A DNA stretch of 39,005 nt from Patescibacteria group bacterium (GCA_018818425.1 JAHISB010000044.1:1-39005), one strand, 5' to 3'. Numbered from the stretch's first letter, positions 6,995-15,182 are shown. Notes: generated by a model not told the origin, from the letters alone. Numbers and translations are program-made.

Positions 6995-8281
6995 ATGAAA
7001 AATCTCAAACCATTATATATCATCATACTTTTGCTGATTATCAGCGCATTTTTGATTTGGCAGTATGGCTTAAGTTCGGAACCTCAAATTGATAATCAAA
7101 TTATTCAGGAAGAGCCAATAGTCCAAGATAGAATCGTGGAAATCAAGATTGAGCCGAATTCTACTTATGGCCAGTTAATGAAAGAGGCAGGCGCAGAGCC
7201 GGTTGTTTATGCAGCGATTTTTAATGCCGCCAAGGATGTTTACAATTTAACCAGCATCAGAGCAGAACGCTCATTGTTTTTGTATTTTGACGGCGAAACA
7301 GATGAGTTTAAACGGCTTGTCTATCAAATTGATTCAGAAGAAGAACTTTTTGTCGTGTATCGCGAATCGTGCCGGCCAGAGGCCGGTCAGCCTTTGGCTG
7401 ATATAGTGTATCGTAATGCGACTTCAACTGATCAAATTGAAGATCAGGGTTGCTGGGAGGCAGAACGTCTGCCGATTGTATATGAGATTAAAGAAGTAAC
7501 GCAAGAAGGCGAGCTGGAAACATCGTTGTACCAATGGGCGCTGGATAACGAGGTAGATGTCAGGGCAATTTTGGATTTGGCCGATGCTTACCAGTGGACC
7601 ATTGATTTTGCCATTGACCCGAAAGCGGGCGACACTTTCAAATTTATTTACGAAGAAAGATACCGCGATGGCGAATATATTATGCCGGGCAAAATTTTAG
7701 CAGCTAAATATATTAACGAAGGCGCTGAATATCAAATTTACTACTTTGAGGAAACTGATGAAAACAAAGGCCACTTTGATGAAAACGGAGTTTCGGTTCA
7801 AAAAGATTTATTAAAAGCGCCGATAAATTATAAATACATAACTTCCGGATTTACCACCGGCTTAAGATGCCTTTCGTATTTTAGCTTATGCACTAATCAC
7901 AGAGCAATCGATTATGCGGCGGCCGCCGGTACGCCAATCAGATCGGTAGGCGACGGCACGGTTGTTTTTGCCGGCTGGAACAGCGGGGGTTATGGCTATT
8001 TAACAACCATTCGCCATAACGATACTTATTCTACAAACTATGCGCACCAGTCAAAGATCCTTGTCAGTTACGGGCAAAAAGTAAAACAGGGCGATATCAT
8101 CGGCAAGGTCGGTTCAACAGGGCTTTCCACCGGACCTCATTTGCATTACGAAATATTAAAACACGGAACTAAAATAAATCCGCTGACTTTAGAACTGCCG
8201 CCAGGCGAACCTATCAAAGAAGAGAATAAAGAAAGATTTTTTCAAGAAATTGAGAAATATCAAGATATGTTAAATCAATAA
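6995..8281 (+). CDS. M23-family peptidoglycan endopeptidase, membrane anchored
   Basis: M23 (LytM/OapA-type) zinc metallopeptidases cut peptide cross-links in peptidoglycan outside the cell. The 428-aa product has a signal anchor (about 6-24), an OapA/LysM-like N-terminal region, a middle domain (about 195-255, with GDTFKFIYEERY) and a C-terminal M23 domain (about 285-405). The zinc ligands are present: H302xxxD306 and the H382-L-H384 pair in GPHLHYEI. The usual 'GxRxHPxxG' segment is replaced by one carrying two Cys residues (LRCLSYFSLCTNHRAID), possibly a disulfide. It is likely used in wall remodelling. A strong terminator follows. Confidence 0.92.
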   Translation: MKNLKPLYIIILLLIISAFLIWQYGLSSEPQIDNQIIQEEPIVQDRIVEIKIEPNSTYGQLMKEAGAEPVVYAAIFNAAKDVYNLTSIRAERSLFLYFDGETDEFKRLVYQIDSEEELFVVYRESCRPEAGQPLADIVYRNATSTDQIEDQGCWEAERLPIVYEIKEVTQEGELETSLYQWALDNEVDVRAILDLADAYQWTIDFAIDPKAGDTFKFIYEERYRDGEYIMPGKILAAKYINEGAEYQIYYFEETDENKGHFDENGVSVQKDLLKAPINYKYITSGFTTGLRCLSYFSLCTNHRAIDYAAAAGTPIRSVGDGTVVFAGWNSGGYGYLTTIRHNDTYSTNYAHQSKILVSYGQKVKQGDIIGKVGSTGLSTGPHLHYEILKHGTKINPLTLELPPGEPIKEENKERFFQEIEKYQDMLNQ

Positions 8282-8311
8282 TAATCGCCAGGCTCAAAAT
8301 TTTTATATCAT

Positions 8312-8334
8312 AACGACGCCATTTATGGCGTCGT
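8312..8334. terminator. Intrinsic terminator between convergent genes
   Basis: AACGACGCCA and TGGCGTCGTT form a perfect 10-bp stem followed by TATATTTATTT. It separates the M23 gene (+) from the GH99-like gene (-). Confidence 0.75.
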
Positions 8335-8360
8335 TTATATTTATTTCAGCCAACGCAATG

Positions 8361-8407
8361 TAGCGGCGCAATCCTTCGGCTCGGCTCAGGATGACAATGC
8401 GTCGCTA
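8361..8407. repeat. 47-bp inverted-repeat element E4, copy 1
   Basis: The ends TAGCG and CGCTA frame a segment containing ATCCTTCGGCTCGGCTCAGG. Its reverse complement recurs at 22184-22230 with only 3 differences in 47 bp. A second small hairpin (GTACGC/GCGTAC) follows at about 8412-8431. Confidence 0.85.
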
Positions 8408-8454
8408 CGAGGTACGCGCCTCGGTGCGTACGTACATTTTATTTATAGCAATCC

Positions 8455-10230
8455 CTACCAGCTTAGAATTAATTCGGTTTCTTTTTCGGTTAGAGGACTG
8501 CCGGTCGTATAGACAAAACCATCATTAATCTCCAGCAGAAATTCCCACCTGAATCTGTTCTGGAAGAAAGCGCTTTCGCTGGCAATGGGCCTTTTATGAA
8601 CGCCGTCCCAGTAATAAACAGCGGGATTGTTAGAATATTTAATCAGTACTCCGGCAGGATGAACATTGCCGGCGGTGAGGGGTTCTGCTTCGGTATAGTT
8701 TTGGAAGAAGACATCCTGGACATCAACCACCATAGAAAAGTTATAGCCCAGAGCATAGAAAGCCGGCTCATCTACAATCCAGCGGATAATGCCTCCGGGC
8801 TCTACGGCATACACCTTATCGTTGGCCTGAATCTTAATAGGATGAGTGCCAGGCCTCATAGTAATATTGCCTGCCAAAGGATAAGTTATCAGTTCGCTGA
8901 TATTAATTACTTCTACATCATTAAAATTATAGTACCAGGAATAATAAACTTTTTCGTCAGGGAAAACATAGCGGGTATGAGAATTTTCCGAAAGGTAATA
9001 AACCGCCGGCGAAGCAGGAGTTTTAGCTAAACGGCCCTCTTCAAGAACAATCGGAGGTTCAATGCCCTGGTTAGTGTTCGTATTAGTATTAACGTTAGTA
9101 TTAGTATTGGTGTTCACATTAGTGTTCGTATTAACGTTAGTATTGGTATTAGTGTTAGTGTTAGTATTTACATTGGTATTTATATTAGTGTTGGCGCTTC
9201 CGGACTGCTTAAACTGGTCAACAAATTCAGCGGTTTTGTTGATATAATACCAGCCATATTCCTCTGTCGGTTCAATATGAGTATGTTCGCCCAGTTCATT
9301 AAAACTGGTAATATGAAGCCAGTCAGGGTTAGAAGACATAGCGGCGTCAAACGTCATCTGATAATATTGGCCGTTGTTGCGATCTTTCCAACCAGCAACA
9401 CTGGGAGGAACATCCCGGCCAGCAATATTTCTTTCATCAAAACCCGGCATAATGGTAGCGTGCCACTGGGCAAGATTATTGGGATGGCTGTTATTATACT
9501 GTTCCGTTGCTGTTCTGAAACTCTGAAAGAGAGCCGGCAATTCACTATCTTGAGTATCAACAGAAACATACTGTTCTAGGCATCTGAACGGGCCAAGATA
9601 GCGGGGACCGGTTTGGCCGGAAACTAAATAAAAAGCTGGCAGGCCTTCGGCTGTTAAATTATCAAAAAGTGACTGCCACTCATCTGGCGAATAGTTCCAA
9701 CTACCCCAAATAAGCGCTACTGGCTTGCCGTCTACTTTTAAGGTAGCCGGGAGATTGCTAAAATTACTTAAATAATAATGAAGGTTTTCATAAATTTCAT
9801 CCATAGTCATGTAGGCGCCTTCTAAATCAATTGAAATTTTTAAATCATAAAGAGCGGCTTTTTCAAATAAAGTGTTTAAACGATAATTCATGCCATAAGC
9901 GCTGGCATCATACCACCAGGAAGCGGCAAAAGCATCAATTTTGGCTTGTTTAGCCATTTTAACATGCTCTTCTATAATATAAGGGTCAGAGGAATTATAA
10001 GCGCCAAGCGTAGGGTGAATATCTTGAAGTTCGGGCGCGGTAGAAAAAGTATCAGCTTTATACCACATATAATAATAGGCAATAACAACTTTGTCGGAAA
10101 AAGAATAACCGTTATTGGTGGCTGAAGATTTGGTAATAATTCCGTTGAATATCATTATGCCGGTAATTAATATAGCTACGGCTGCTCCGGCAAAACTAAT
10201 GGATTTTAATTGTTTTTTGGGTATTTTCAT
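8455..10230 (-). CDS. GH99-like (WbsX-type) glycoside hydrolase with Asn-Thr linker, membrane anchored
   Basis: The family includes endo-alpha-mannosidases (GH99) and WbsX-like polysaccharide-associated proteins. The 591-aa product has a signal anchor (about 10-32), a catalytic-type domain (about 45-340) with VVIAYYYMWYKADTF, KIDAFAASWWYD and the signature ITSFNELGEHTHIEPTEEYG containing the family's acidic residues, a low-complexity linker of Asn-Thr/Asn-Val repeats (about 346-387) and a C-terminal region (390-591) with repeated SPAVYYL/NPAVYYW units. I chose ATG 10228-10230; an upstream ATG at 10290 lies in repeat sequence. Substrate is unknown; a surface glycan is likely. The NT linker and YY repeats are common in CPR surface proteins. 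Confidence 0.8.
   Translation of the reverse strand: MKIPKKQLKSISFAGAAVAILITGIMIFNGIITKSSATNNGYSFSDKVVIAYYYMWYKADTFSTAPELQDIHPTLGAYNSSDPYIIEEHVKMAKQAKIDAFAASWWYDASAYGMNYRLNTLFEKAALYDLKISIDLEGAYMTMDEIYENLHYYLSNFSNLPATLKVDGKPVALIWGSWNYSPDEWQSLFDNLTAEGLPAFYLVSGQTGPRYLGPFRCLEQYVSVDTQDSELPALFQSFRTATEQYNNSHPNNLAQWHATIMPGFDERNIAGRDVPPSVAGWKDRNNGQYYQMTFDAAMSSNPDWLHITSFNELGEHTHIEPTEEYGWYYINKTAEFVDQFKQSGSANTNINTNVNTNTNTNTNTNVNTNTNVNTNTNTNVNTNTNTNQGIEPPIVLEEGRLAKTPASPAVYYLSENSHTRYVFPDEKVYYSWYYNFNDVEVINISELITYPLAGNITMRPGTHPIKIQANDKVYAVEPGGIIRWIVDEPAFYALGYNFSMVVDVQDVFFQNYTEAEPLTAGNVHPAGVLIKYSNNPAVYYWDGVHKRPIASESAFFQNRFRWEFLLEINDGFVYTTGSPLTEKETELILSW
9070..9195 (-). repeat. Tandem codon repeat encoding an Asn-Thr/Val linker
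   Basis: A degenerate 6-bp repeat (Asn-Thr or Asn-Val codons on the minus strand) runs in frame through the GH99-like gene. It is a protein linker and not a CRISPR array or noncoding satellite. Confidence 0.9.
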
Positions 10231-10244
10231 ATAACAGATATCTT

Positions 10245-10410
10245 TATAATAAATCCAAAATCCTAAATTCCAAATCCTAAATAAATCCAAAATCCAAAAT
10301 TTTAATAACCAAAATAGTATTGGGTTAAAGAATGTTGATATTTAATGTTTTGGATTTTGGTCATTAGAATTTTGATATTATTTAGGATTTGGTGCTTAGT
10401 GCTTAGGATT
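10245..10410. repeat. AT-rich long-hairpin repeat W1, copy 2
   Basis: Left half built from AAATCC/AATCCTAA words, right half from inverted words ending TTTAGGATTTGG. It shares the core TTGATATTTAATGTTTTGG with 1393-1530. It fills most of the gap between the divergent GH99-like and Memo-AMMECR1 genes. Confidence 0.7.
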
Positions 10411-10529
10411 TATTAGTCTTTATAGTTATACGTTTAAAACGCTTAAAAATTACATTTATTTCATGAATTTTTTAAATTTCGCCTTGCAGGATATTGTTAT
10501 TCTAGCTTAAAAGCTTATATAGTTCAATC

Positions 10530-10557
10530 TTTTGAAAATTCATATTTTTGCTATAAT
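10530..10557 (+). promoter_or_regulatory. Promoter of the Memo-AMMECR1 gene
   Basis: A weak TTTTGA (10530-10535), a 16-nt spacer and a perfect TATAAT (10552-10557). Only 6 nt separate the -10 box from ATG 10564, so the mRNA is probably leaderless. Confidence 0.6.
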
Positions 10558-10563
10558 CACATT

Positions 10564-12111
10564 ATGAAATATACTAAAATCACAATAATCGTTATAATCA
10601 TTATTATTGTAATTACTGGTTTGATTATTGCTTGCGATAATTTATTTAATCAGGATAATCATCTAACTGATAAAAATATGAAAATTGCTAAAAATGTGCG
10701 AAAGCCGGCAGCGGCCGGGGCATTTTATCCAGGAAGCGCTGATGAGCTAAATCAAGCTATGTTGTCATTAATTGGCCAAAAAAAGCCTGCAGAAGGCAAA
10801 ATTATGGCTCTGGTAGCGCCCCATGCCGGCTATACGTATTCTGGCAAGGTAGCGGGCCAAGCTTTCAGCAGTCTTAAGGGGGAAAACTATAAAACTGTCT
10901 GGCTTTTAGGCCCAAGCCATCAAACATCGTTTGCCGGCGTTTCGGTGCCTAGCTACACTCATTATCAAACACCGCTGGGCGAGGTTCCGGTTTCGTCAAT
11001 AGTCCGGGAGTTGCTTAACGAAAAGAATTTTCAGAACATCACACAGGCTCATCAACAGGAACATGCCCTGGAAGTTGAGCTGCCATTTCTTCAATCAACA
11101 TTAGAAAACTTTGAAATTGTGCCGATGATTTTTGGCAATCAAACATCCCTTGAGCAAATCAGGGAAATTGCCTCAATCTTAAAAAAATATTATACCAGCG
11201 ACACCTTGATAATCATCAGCTGTGACTTTACTCATTACGGCCCCAACTACGGCTATGTTCCCTTTACTGAAAATGCTTCAGAAAAAATTAAAGCCATAGA
11301 TGGCCAGGTCATCAGCTATCTTTTGGATTATCAAACCGATGAACTATTCAACTATCTGCAAACCACTGCCATAACCAACGACGGCGCCGGAGTATTAACC
11401 TGGCTCGCTGAATTTTTTAGTGATTCAGATGTCAAAGGCGAATTAGTTGCTTATGATACTTCAGGCAATATCACCGGCGATTCCGCCAATTCAGTCAGCT
11501 ATACCAGTTTGATTTTTACAGGCGAAATGCCCGCTGATTCAGCTGGCCGTGCTTTAAATCAAAATGAAAAAAATTATCTTTTGAATCTGGCGCGCCAGAC
11601 TTTGAATCATTATTATGATACTGGTGAAAAATTAACAGTCAACGAATCTCAAATACCCCCAAGATTAAAAGTAGAACAGGGAGTTTTTGTTACTTTAGAA
11701 AAAAATAAGCAGCTGCGCGGCTGTATCGGCTATATTGAGCCCGTCAAGTCTATCTATCAATCAGTCATTGACAATGCCATTTCCGCGGCTGTCAACGATC
11801 ACAGATTTCAGCCGGTGACCAAGGATGAACTCAATGATATAGAAATCGAAATATCAGTTCTTTCTGTTCCTCAATTACTGGCTGTGCCTGCCTTGGATCG
11901 GTTGACGGCGCTTCGTCCTTTAACTGACGGAGTAGTTTTAAGAGAAGGCCAGAGAAGTTCAACTTATCTGCCGCAAGTCTGGGAAGATTTAAAAGATCCG
12001 GAAGATTTTTTACAAAGCTTGTGCCAAAAAGGCGGCTGGCCATCCACTTGCTGGAAAGATGATGAGGTTCAGCTGTACACTTATCAGGCCGATGTGTTTG
12101 GAAAACACTGA
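10564..12111 (+). CDS. Memo-AMMECR1 fusion lipoprotein (AmmeMemoRadiSam system B + A)
   Basis: The protein joins a Memo domain (about 37-325) to an AMMECR1 domain (about 334-515), the A and B parts of the widespread but poorly understood AmmeMemoRadiSam system. Memo motifs include APHAGYTYSG (H87), LLGPSHQTS (H119), EHALEVELPF and SCDFTHYG. The segment aligned with the usual Cys-Gly metal-site motif reads TNDGAG (near D273), so that Cys seems lost. The AMMECR1 part keeps the LRGCIGYIEP signature. The N-terminus is a long hydrophobic helix ending IIAC (Cys24), a plausible lipobox, so the fusion appears exported and lipid-anchored although the family is usually cytosolic. No radical SAM partner lies in the window. 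Confidence 0.88.
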   Translation: MKYTKITIIVIIIIIVITGLIIACDNLFNQDNHLTDKNMKIAKNVRKPAAAGAFYPGSADELNQAMLSLIGQKKPAEGKIMALVAPHAGYTYSGKVAGQAFSSLKGENYKTVWLLGPSHQTSFAGVSVPSYTHYQTPLGEVPVSSIVRELLNEKNFQNITQAHQQEHALEVELPFLQSTLENFEIVPMIFGNQTSLEQIREIASILKKYYTSDTLIIISCDFTHYGPNYGYVPFTENASEKIKAIDGQVISYLLDYQTDELFNYLQTTAITNDGAGVLTWLAEFFSDSDVKGELVAYDTSGNITGDSANSVSYTSLIFTGEMPADSAGRALNQNEKNYLLNLARQTLNHYYDTGEKLTVNESQIPPRLKVEQGVFVTLEKNKQLRGCIGYIEPVKSIYQSVIDNAISAAVNDHRFQPVTKDELNDIEIEISVLSVPQLLAVPALDRLTALRPLTDGVVLREGQRSSTYLPQVWEDLKDPEDFLQSLCQKGGWPSTCWKDDEVQLYTYQADVFGKH

Positions 12112-12112
12112 C

Positions 12113-12210
12113 CACGCGAACAGCCACTGACTTACCACGAACCACTGACAAAAAATGTCGGTGGTCAGTGAACTGTCAGTGGTGAGTCCGTGTGGTCTGT
12201 GGTTGTCAGC
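12113..12210. repeat. Long-hairpin repeat W4, copy 1
   Basis: Words around CCACTGAC/CCACGAAC are followed by inverted words (GTCAGTGG, GTGGTCTGTGG), forming an imperfect hairpin. Related hairpins lie at 12480-12595, 13240-13360, 26030-26130 and 33717-33850. Confidence 0.65.
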
Positions 12211-12217
12211 GATGGTA

Positions 12218-12251
12218 ATAAAAAACCGCCCCATTGCCATATTTGGGACGG
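12218..12251 (-). terminator. Intrinsic terminator of the 48-aa gene
   Basis: On the minus strand CCGTCCC pairs with GGGGCGG (one wobble) and is followed by TTTTTTATT. It lies 10 nt past the stop codon of the gene at 12261-12407. Confidence 0.8.
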
Positions 12252-12260
12252 CGATTACAA

Positions 12261-12407
12261 TTAAAACGAAAAGTAAAAATTTAGACCTGCAAGAAACAGC
12301 ATAAACATTATGCTGTTTAAAATCCATGCTTTGCTTAATTCCGGACTGCGGTAAATGATGAACCAGTCGTTTTCCAAGATTGTTTTCGGTTCGTCATCTT
12401 TTCTCAT
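12261..12407 (-). CDS. Small single-helix membrane protein, 48 aa
   Basis: ATG (12405-12407) is preceded by a strong GGAGG ribosome-binding site. The product has a charged N-terminus (MRKDDEPKTILEND) and one hydrophobic segment at about 27-46 (SIMFMLFLAGLNFYF) that reaches almost to the end. The terminator right after the stop codon supports a complete single-gene unit. No family recognised; a single-pass membrane protein with a cytoplasmic N-terminus is likely. Confidence 0.7.
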   Translation of the reverse strand: MRKDDEPKTILENDWFIIYRSPELSKAWILNSIMFMLFLAGLNFYFSF

Positions 12408-12479
12408 TTTATCCTCCACATTAAGAACATTTTAAATATCTTATCATAAAATTTAATAAAAAGAAAAGATCGGTATTTA

Positions 12480-12595
12480 AGAGCGCGCTGATTGCGCGAA
12501 CAAACGCGAATATTCGCAGACCGCGAACATACTTTGTCAGCCCAGTCAAACTTGGTCAGCGATAAGTCAGCGTCGTTTGTGTTCATTTGTGGTGG
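12480..12595. repeat. Long-hairpin repeat W4, copy 2
   Basis: GCGCGAACAAACGCGAA-type words are followed by TTTGTGTTCATTTGTGG-type inverted words, with GTCAG repeats between. Same construction as 12113-12210. Confidence 0.55.
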
Positions 12596-12599
12596 TAAT

Positions 12600-12633
12600 A
12601 AAAAAACCGCTCCTTAAAATAAATTTGGAGCGG
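12600..12633 (-). terminator. Intrinsic terminator of the 138-aa gene
   Basis: On the minus strand CCGCTCC pairs perfectly with GGAGCGG and is followed by TTTTTTT. Confidence 0.85.
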
Positions 12634-12649
12634 CGTTTGCCTAAAGGCG

Positions 12650-13066
12650 CTATCGTGCACGCGTCCAATATTCAGACGGTGCTTGTAACACCTTTACTTT
12701 ATACGGTTTGGGGAGGAATAAGTTTAGAGAATCACTGTAGTCGGTGAAGAGTAGTTTGTAGGCAGAATCTATCACAGCGTTGGTTTTAAGTGAATCGCTG
12801 TAATAAATTCCAGGCGCGTGCATTGTTAATTGAATTTGGTTTTTGTCGATGGCTACAATCTCGCCCATTTTAGGATTAGTTGGCGAGGAGAAGGGCGAGG
12901 GATAGTAAGTTACTTCTATGCCCCCTGTAGTTGTTGTGGTGTGAGTGGGAGTTTTTCCCCACCAACTGAATATTAAGAGTAATAACACAGAGATTCCTGT
13001 CAGTGGCAGGGCTATATACCACTTGCGTATATACCACTTGCAGAGAATTGTGAGTATTGCTCCCAT
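12650..13066 (-). CDS. Hypothetical membrane-anchored protein, 138 aa
   Basis: I chose the ATG at 13064-13066, which follows an excellent AGGAGG site 4 nt upstream; the frame is open further upstream but without ribosome site. The product has a short N-terminus with a small internal duplication (CKWYIRKWYI), one membrane helix at about 19-36 (PLTGISVLLLLIFSWW), a Thr-rich spacer (HTTTTTGG) and an outer domain of about 85 residues with GEIVAIDKNQIQLTMHAPGI and AYKLLFTDYSDSLNLFLP. A consensus promoter (13102-13130) and a clean terminator make this a self-contained, probably well-expressed gene. The outer domain resembles no family I know. Confidence 0.75.
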   Translation of the reverse strand: MGAILTILCKWYIRKWYIALPLTGISVLLLLIFSWWGKTPTHTTTTTGGIEVTYYPSPFSSPTNPKMGEIVAIDKNQIQLTMHAPGIYYSDSLKTNAVIDSAYKLLFTDYSDSLNLFLPKPYKVKVLQAPSEYWTRAR

Positions 13067-13101
13067 ATTACCTCCTTTTTTGAGAGAGCTTATTTTAATA
13101 A

Positions 13102-13130
13102 AAGATATCACATTTTTATTATTTTGTCAA
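13102..13130 (-). promoter_or_regulatory. Promoter of the 138-aa membrane protein
   Basis: On the minus strand: TTGACA (13125-13130), a 17-nt spacer and TATCTT (13102-13107). A perfect 14-bp palindrome (GCTAATTAATTAGC, 13212-13225) and a TATAAT (13184-13189) that may serve uppS lie further right in the same gap. Confidence 0.7.
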
Positions 13131-13239
13131 ATTAAAATTTTTAGGTTCCAGCTATAAGTATTTCCCTAAATAAAAGATAGCGCTATAATAAGAAGCAAAT
13201 TTATGAATTATGCTAATTAATTAGCGTAAATTAAGCTAA

Positions 13240-13360
13240 AGTACGGATAGTTCGCGGATAACGCACAGATAGCTCACGGATACGTTTTATTATCAATCGG
13301 TGAGTCATCGGTGTGATATCTGTGAACTATCGGTGATTATCAGTGAGTTATCCGTGAAAT
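13240..13360. repeat. Long-hairpin repeat W4, copy 3
   Basis: Words such as CGGATAGTTCGCGGATAACG and CACAGATAGCTCACGGATA are followed by inverted words (CTGTGAACTATCGGTG, GAGTTATCCGTG). It lies directly upstream of uppS. Confidence 0.7.
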
Positions 13361-13400
13361 TAATTTAAAATTAACGATTTAACTAGCACAATCTATAAAT

Positions 13401-14087
13401 ATGTCTAAGCCAATTTTAAAACATTTGGGAATAATAATGGACGGCAACAGGCGTTGGGCTAAAAAGCGCGGTTTGCCCACTCTTTACGGCCATAAAAAGG
13501 GCTATGACAAGGTTCTTAAAGTCGGCGACTGGTGCCTGGACAGGGGAATCGAGGTATTAACGGTTTGGGCTTTTTCAACGGAAAACTGGAACCGCAGTAA
13601 AAAGGAAGTCGGTTATTTAATGAATCTTTTGAAAAAAGGACTTCGGAATGAAATAAAAAGTTTTCATAAAAAAAATGTTAAGGTTCAAATTTTGGGCCGG
13701 CTGTCGCAGTTGCCTCAAGATTTACAAAAAGCCTGCCAAGAAGTTATGGAACTGACAAAGAATAATACTCGAGCCATCTTAAACATCGCCATAAACTATG
13801 GCGGTCAGGCAGAAATTATTGATGCGGTCAATAACATTATCAAAGATAAGGTGAAGAAAGTAACTCCAACTGTATTCCAGAAATATTTATACGACCCTAA
13901 AATGCCGTTGCCGGATTTAATTATCAGAACATCAAATGAATACAGAACATCAGGTTTTTTATTATGGGAAGCGCCTTACAGCGAACTGTATTTTTGTAAT
14001 AACCCATGGCCGGCTTTTTCGGAGAAAGATTTAGATACTGCCCTGGCCGATTATCAAAAAAGGCAAAGAAGGTTCGGTGGTAACTAG
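13401..14087 (+). CDS. uppS: Isoprenyl transferase (undecaprenyl diphosphate synthase)
   Basis: The enzyme makes the C55 polyprenyl diphosphate carrier for peptidoglycan and surface glycans by cis-condensation of isopentenyl diphosphate. The 228-aa product has GIIMDGNRRWAKKRGLP (catalytic Asp in MDGN), YGHKKGYDKV, TVWAFSTENWNRSKKEV, AINYGGQAEI and the C-terminal DLIIRTSNEYRTSGFLLWEAPYSE. Family proteins usually read 'RTSGExRxSNFLLWQ', so SGE is replaced by SNE here. Normal length. It stands alone, without the usual cdsA or dxr neighbours. A terminator follows. Confidence 0.95.
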   Translation: MSKPILKHLGIIMDGNRRWAKKRGLPTLYGHKKGYDKVLKVGDWCLDRGIEVLTVWAFSTENWNRSKKEVGYLMNLLKKGLRNEIKSFHKKNVKVQILGRLSQLPQDLQKACQEVMELTKNNTRAILNIAINYGGQAEIIDAVNNIIKDKVKKVTPTVFQKYLYDPKMPLPDLIIRTSNEYRTSGFLLWEAPYSELYFCNNPWPAFSEKDLDTALADYQKRQRRFGGN

Positions 14088-14115
14088 GCAGTAGTGAGTA
14101 GACAGTATGTGGTAG

Positions 14116-14136
14116 TCGAGCTTAACTCGATTTTTT
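14116..14136 (+). terminator. Intrinsic terminator of uppS
   Basis: TCGAG-CTTAA-CTCGA followed by six T residues. Confidence 0.8.
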
Positions 14137-14142
14137 ATTTTT

Positions 14143-14171
14143 ATGACAAATTTGTTAAAAAATGGTATAAT
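14143..14171 (+). promoter_or_regulatory. Promoter of the 107-aa gene
   Basis: ATGACA (14143-14148), a 17-nt spacer and TATAAT (14166-14171). Confidence 0.6.
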
Positions 14172-14216
14172 TACTGTTGATAAGTAAAATTAAGTGTTAA
14201 GTCATTTAAGTCATTT

Positions 14217-14540
14217 ATGTACCCAGATAAATGGGAGGAAATAAAAGTAAAAATTAAGAATAATTTTGAGGTTATAGAAGAATTTAAAGAAAATGATGAA
14301 GAGCGGCGCGAAGACATCGAAGCTATTGAGTTTAAAGGCCCTTTGGGCAAAATGAAAGTGGAATGGATTACCCGGCCTAAAGTTTTAGATAAAAAAACCC
14401 AGTATTCCAGAAGAATCGGAGGCGACATTAGCGTTGATTATGTTTATTCGGAAGACGAGGTAACCCACACTTTTAAGGTTTATAAATACGATGAAGCAGG
14501 GGGCAATTGGCAGGAAATGAGAGGCGATAGTTTTATTTGA
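14217..14540 (+). CDS. Hypothetical soluble protein, 107 aa
   Basis: The product is hydrophilic and acidic at the N-terminus (VIEEFKENDEERREDIEAIE) and then predicted mainly beta (FKGPLGKMKVEWITRPKVLD and VTHTFKVYKYDE). There is no signal or membrane segment, so it is probably cytosolic. It has its own promoter just downstream of the uppS terminator. I do not recognise a family; it looks like a conserved small protein and not a random frame because length, composition and promoter agree. Confidence 0.65.
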   Translation: MYPDKWEEIKVKIKNNFEVIEEFKENDEERREDIEAIEFKGPLGKMKVEWITRPKVLDKKTQYSRRIGGDISVDYVYSEDEVTHTFKVYKYDEAGGNWQEMRGDSFI

Positions 14541-14690
14541 ACACGAGAACACTTGAACACGAGAACATTTGAGCATGAGAACATTTGAGCATGAGAACAT
14601 TTGAGCATGAGAACATTAGAACACTGGAGCATTAGAACATTTAGAGCACATGCTCCCATGCTCTAATGTTCTAATGCTCCAATAATTTAC
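14540..14690. repeat. Direct and inverted word repeat W5
   Basis: A unit like GAGCATGAGAACATTT recurs several times from 14540 to 14640, then its inverted form follows (ATGTTCTAATGCTCC and similar), giving a hairpin with internal tandem repeats. Confidence 0.75.
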
Positions 14691-14728
14691 ATACTCAATC
14701 AATTTTAATTATTAATATTCAAACAAAA

Positions 14729-15151
14729 ATGGTGAAACAAAATCAAGGCAGAATTTTTCAAGCCGGTATTTTAATCGGCATTATACTTTTAGTTCTTAAT
14801 TCAATTGAGGGCTGGCTGTTCAGCGGTTTATACGCTAACTCCGATCCTGCCCTATGGCAGAAAATGAGCGGCAACTGGTGGCTGCAAATACTGATTTTTA
14901 ATCTAGTGGTTGGTCTAATTTTAGCCCTAGTTTATTCGGTGATGTATAAGGGAATTCCTGATAAAGGTTTGGGCAAGGGCATTCAGTATGGTTTTTGGAT
15001 TTGGTTAGTGGGGACGGTGCCCGGTTTGTTGATTACAATGTTAACCATGACAGTGCCGGCCGAACTGGTGGTAGTATGGATAATAACCGGTTTAATTAAT
15101 CTGCTGATAGCGGGCATGATTTTGAGCAGTTTAATTAAGATTAAGGAATAG
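14729..15151 (+). CDS. Four-helix membrane protein, 140 aa
   Basis: The product shows four hydrophobic segments at about 10-30, 51-72, 86-107 and 112-134, joined by short loops (GLYANSDPALWQKMSGNWW; YKGIPDKGLGKG). No catalytic motif or family is evident. The next gene, a slipin, starts 31 nt downstream, so the two may be cotranscribed. Confidence 0.7.
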   Translation: MVKQNQGRIFQAGILIGIILLVLNSIEGWLFSGLYANSDPALWQKMSGNWWLQILIFNLVVGLILALVYSVMYKGIPDKGLGKGIQYGFWIWLVGTVPGLLITMLTMTVPAELVVVWIITGLINLLIAGMILSSLIKIKE

Positions 15152-15182
15152 TCAAAGTTTCGATTATTAAAAATTCTATAAA

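Noticed and set aside
9070-9195. Regular short repeats resembling a CRISPR array or satellite
   Set aside because: The 6-bp periodicity is in frame with the GH99-like gene and encodes an Asn-Thr/Val linker; there are no spacer-length unique segments.
8596-9579. Several open frames on + opposite the GH99-like gene
   Set aside because: They mirror the minus-strand codons and the repeat, carry no recognisable domains and have no ribosome sites or promoters.
11831-12327. Two minus-strand frames over the Memo-AMMECR1 end
   Set aside because: They are shadows of the + gene and of the hairpin repeat. The real minus-strand gene here is the 48-aa frame at 12261-12407 with a GGAGG site.
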